Below, piece after piece: positions 20,541-22,580 of a DNA stretch of 22,580 nt. This DNA comes from Propionibacteriaceae bacterium (GTDB lineage: Bacteria > Actinomycetota > Actinomycetes > Propionibacteriales > Propionibacteriaceae), in assembly GCA_003158895.1 (NCBI GenBank), contig PMLO01000222.1, forward strand, positions 1 through 22,580, read 5' to 3'. Positions within the stretch are counted from its first letter, which is position 1. Every line of letters begins with the position of its first letter. The notes under the pieces were generated by a model that saw nothing but the letters and a program-made list of their open reading frames with translations, was not told where the DNA came from and did not search any database. Made by a program: the position numbers and the translations under genes.

Positions 20541-22187
20541 CTAGGCGATTGCTGGTGCTGCGTCGGCGTCGATGACAGGTTCGTCCCTGCGTGGTGTGGG
20601 CGCCCCGGGGAGGGCCAGGGTGGCGAGCAGTCCGAGGAGGATGACCCCGGCGGCGGTCAGGACGGTCTCCCGGGTCGCCGTGACCATGGATGATTCGGCA
20701 ACGGCTTGCAGGCCGGGCTGGCCGGTGATGCTGCCGAGCTGGGGTATGACGGCGCCGGCGGAGTTCTGCACGACGGACACGACACTGGCCTGTTGCGACG
20801 TGGTCAGCGACGAGTGCGTGGCAAGGCTCGACGACAGGGTTGTGGCGAGGGTGGAGATGAAGAGGGTGCCGAGCAGGGCGACGCCGAGTGCGGAGCCGAG
20901 TTGGCGGACGGTGCTCTGCAGCCCGGATGCCTGGCCGCTCTCGTTGATGGGGACGTCGGCGAGGATGACGCCGGTGAGCTGCGCGGTTGCCATCCCGACG
21001 CCCATGCCGTAGACGAACAGCCACCCGGCAATGGCCCACGCGTTGATGCTCAGTCCGACGCTGAGGCCGAGCCCGAGGATGGCCAGGGCCTCGGCGAGCA
21101 GGCCGACCCTGACCACGCCGCGTGCTCCGATGCGGTTGGTGAGCTGCGGTGTGACCCCGGAGCTGAGGAAGGTACCGATCGCGAGGGCGAGGATGACCAG
21201 ACCCGTCTTCAGAGCCGTATATCCCAGCGAGCCCTGCAGGAACAGGGGCAGGGCGAACAGCATCCCGAACTCACCAAGGGCAACGACGAGGGCTGCGATG
21301 GAGCCGTAGCGGAAGCTCCGGATCGCGAACAATCGCAGGTCGACGAGAGCCGGCTTTCCGGCCTTGATGCGTGATCGCTCGTGGAGCACGAACAGCAGGG
21401 TGCCGCCTACGCCGACCAGGAACGCGACCGGTACGGGGGAGATGTCCCAGTTCCATTGCAGTGTTCCGAGGCTGAGACGGTTGGAGGTTGATGTCCACCA
21501 TCCGAAGCGCTGTCCTTCGATCAGGCCGAAGACGATGGTGCTGAGGCCGACGACCGACAGGACGATTCCGAGGGTGTCGGCGCCGCGGGTGGCGTGCTCG
21601 TCCTTGGTCTCGGGCACCCAGGCCAGCGCGCCGATGAGTACGACGATCACGACCGGGATGTTGATCAGGAAGGCCCACTGCCAGGTGTACGCGGTGGTCA
21701 GCCATCCGCCGACGACGGGTCCGACGGCGGCCATGCCGCCGATGGTTGATCCCCAGATCGCGAACGCGATCCCGCGCTCGCGGCCGGTGAACAGCGCGTT
21801 CACTGTTGACAGGGTGGCGGGCAGGATCGCGGCACCTCCGATCCCTTGCACGAGGCGTGCGGCGAGGAGGGCGGGGGCTCCGGTTGCGAGGGCGGCCAGG
21901 ATGCTTCCGGCGCCGAAGAGCAGGATTCCGATGATGAGCAGCCGCCGGCGTCCGTACCGGTCGCCGAGGCGACCGGTGGTGATGAGTAGTGCGGCGAAGA
22001 CCAGGGCGTAGATCGAGTTGACCCATTCCGCGTCCGCTGAGGTCAAGCTCAGGTCGCGGATCAGTACAGGCAGGACGACGTTGACGACGGTGGCGTCCAT
22101 GATGACGATCGAGACGGTCAGAGCCACGATCGGCATCGCCCACCATCGCCGCGGGTTCAGCGCCGGTACCACGGTTGCGGCCGTCAT
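20541..22187 (-). CDS. DHA2-family MFS drug exporter (14 TM type)
   Basis: A 548-residue inner-membrane proton-driven exporter of the EmrB/QacA (DHA2) family. Motifs include the TM1 signature MDATVVNVVLP with Asp31, motif A GRLGDRYGRRRL (72-83), motif B ARLVQGIGGAAILPA (110-124) and the antiporter motif C GPVVGGWL (156-163). WQWAFLINIP and SGLQSTVRQLGSALGVALLGT near TM11-12 add to this. Hydrophobicity fits 14 segments, and no large soluble domain is present. Such proteins usually export toxic compounds or antibiotics; the substrate cannot be read from the sequence. The ATG overlaps the stop of the upstream membrane-protein gene by 4 bases (ATGA, 22184-22187), so the two are coupled. A terminator follows the stop. 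No TetR or MarR regulator is in view, but the operon's beginning lies outside the window. Confidence 0.93.
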   Translation of the reverse strand: MTAATVVPALNPRRWWAMPIVALTVSIVIMDATVVNVVLPVLIRDLSLTSADAEWVNSIYALVFAALLITTGRLGDRYGRRRLLIIGILLFGAGSILAALATGAPALLAARLVQGIGGAAILPATLSTVNALFTGRERGIAFAIWGSTIGGMAAVGPVVGGWLTTAYTWQWAFLINIPVVIVVLIGALAWVPETKDEHATRGADTLGIVLSVVGLSTIVFGLIEGQRFGWWTSTSNRLSLGTLQWNWDISPVPVAFLVGVGGTLLFVLHERSRIKAGKPALVDLRLFAIRSFRYGSIAALVVALGEFGMLFALPLFLQGSLGYTALKTGLVILALAIGTFLSSGVTPQLTNRIGARGVVRVGLLAEALAILGLGLSVGLSINAWAIAGWLFVYGMGVGMATAQLTGVILADVPINESGQASGLQSTVRQLGSALGVALLGTLFISTLATTLSSSLATHSSLTTSQQASVVSVVQNSAGAVIPQLGSITGQPGLQAVAESSMVTATRETVLTAAGVILLGLLATLALPGAPTPRRDEPVIDADAAPAIA

Positions 22188-22580
22188 CGCTTGACGACCG
22201 GTGCGATGAACGCGGCGATGGCGACGACGCAGCCGATGGCCATCATGAACGACGAACCGGGGTCTCCGTTGGTGCTCAGGAAGGCTGACCCCCCGCCGAG
22301 AGCCACGACGACTCCGAGCAGGCCGACGACGGTGGAGATGATCCAGACCCCTGCGTGGGAGCGGATCGCATCAACCAGCATCCAGAGGGCGAGCAAGGTG
22401 ATCGCGGTGCCCAGGAGCAGGTGCGCGTTCAGAAGCATCAGCGGCGCCGACTCCGCCCAGGCGTTCCCGGTCTTGGGAACGTCCAGCCACAGCGCATCGG
22501 CCATACCGACGACCACTTGGAGGAGGAGGGCCACGAGCATGGCCATTCCCAGCACCGGCAGGCGGCGGCGCGTCCGGTCT
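22184..22580 (-). CDS. Small four-span membrane protein, 5' end beyond the window
   Basis: At least 131 residues, unrecognised. Four hydrophobic segments are visible: LGMAMLVALLLQVVVGMADAL, LMLLNAHLLLGTAITLLALWMLVDAI, VWIISTVVGLLGVVVALGGGSAFL and FMMAIGCVVAIAAFIAPV. The first loop carries LDVPKTGNAWAESAP. A GTG at 22555 could serve as start. However, the open frame runs on to the window edge with a positively charged DRTRRRLP just before the first segment, which looks like a genuine N-terminus, so the true start probably lies outside. It overlaps the MFS start by 4 bases, and I infer that it is co-expressed with, and may assist, the exporter. The layout (four spans, His in segment 2) is loosely like small cytochrome-type or DoxX-like proteins, but I do not assign a family. 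Confidence 0.75.
   Translation of the reverse strand, partial: DRTRRRLPVLGMAMLVALLLQVVVGMADALWLDVPKTGNAWAESAPLMLLNAHLLLGTAITLLALWMLVDAIRSHAGVWIISTVVGLLGVVVALGGGSAFLSTNGDPGSSFMMAIGCVVAIAAFIAPVVKR

Noticed and set aside
1..22580. CRISPR arrays, insertion sequences or phage genes
   Set aside because: No regularly spaced repeats, transposase, integrase or phage structural motif was seen on either strand.

Overview
The window is high-GC, densely packed DNA with the codon use of an actinomycete. A homologue of the mycothiol-dependent nitroreductase Rv2466c, an RpiB with the mycobacterial-type glutamate in the active site, and many leaderless promoters (TANNNT followed 6-7 nt later by the start codon) all point to Actinomycetota. 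A Propionibacteriales-like lineage is possible, but I cannot place it further.

Left part (1-11.1 kb): a core and sugar-metabolism region. It starts with a stand-alone aspartate carbamoyltransferase (pyrB), a small membrane protein and a DsbA-fold mycothiol-dependent reductase whose active site reads CPWA instead of CPWC. A tight operon follows: xylose isomerase, xylulokinase and aldose 1-epimerase (xylA-xylB-galM). A convergent M20D amidohydrolase comes next, then rpiB, a short conserved-looking protein and an Nei/Fpg-type DNA glycosylase. A hexose-6-phosphate mutarotase-like protein and an orphan sugar-binding lipoprotein behind a LacI-type operator close the block, which ends in a strong hairpin terminator. 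Together xylA, xylB, galM and rpiB can move aldoses into the pentose phosphate pathway. No sugar permease and no dedicated regulator is present in the window.

Middle part (11.1-15.75 kb): an unrecognised two-part 485-aa protein, two GNAT acetyltransferases, tRNA-Gly(TCC), a patatin-like lipase and a DUF4241 protein. Most are single genes with their own leaderless promoters.

Right part (15.9-22.58 kb): a different-looking segment. It holds an exported phosphodiester-glycosidase (NAGPA-like) protein, a PAP2 membrane phosphatase and an OmpR-type response regulator in one overlapping operon. A sensor histidine kinase points back at this operon, and its 3' end overlaps that of the regulator by 34 bp. 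A decayed aldo/keto reductase fragment follows, then a DHA2-type MFS exporter whose start overlaps a small membrane protein that runs off the window. The tetranucleotide GTAC is common up to about 15.75 kb and roughly half as dense beyond, which suggests a different history for the right-hand segment. The glycosidase-phosphatase-two-component group is the best candidate here for a little-described system, probably sensing and remodelling cell-envelope glycolipid or lipid phosphate. That function is inference.
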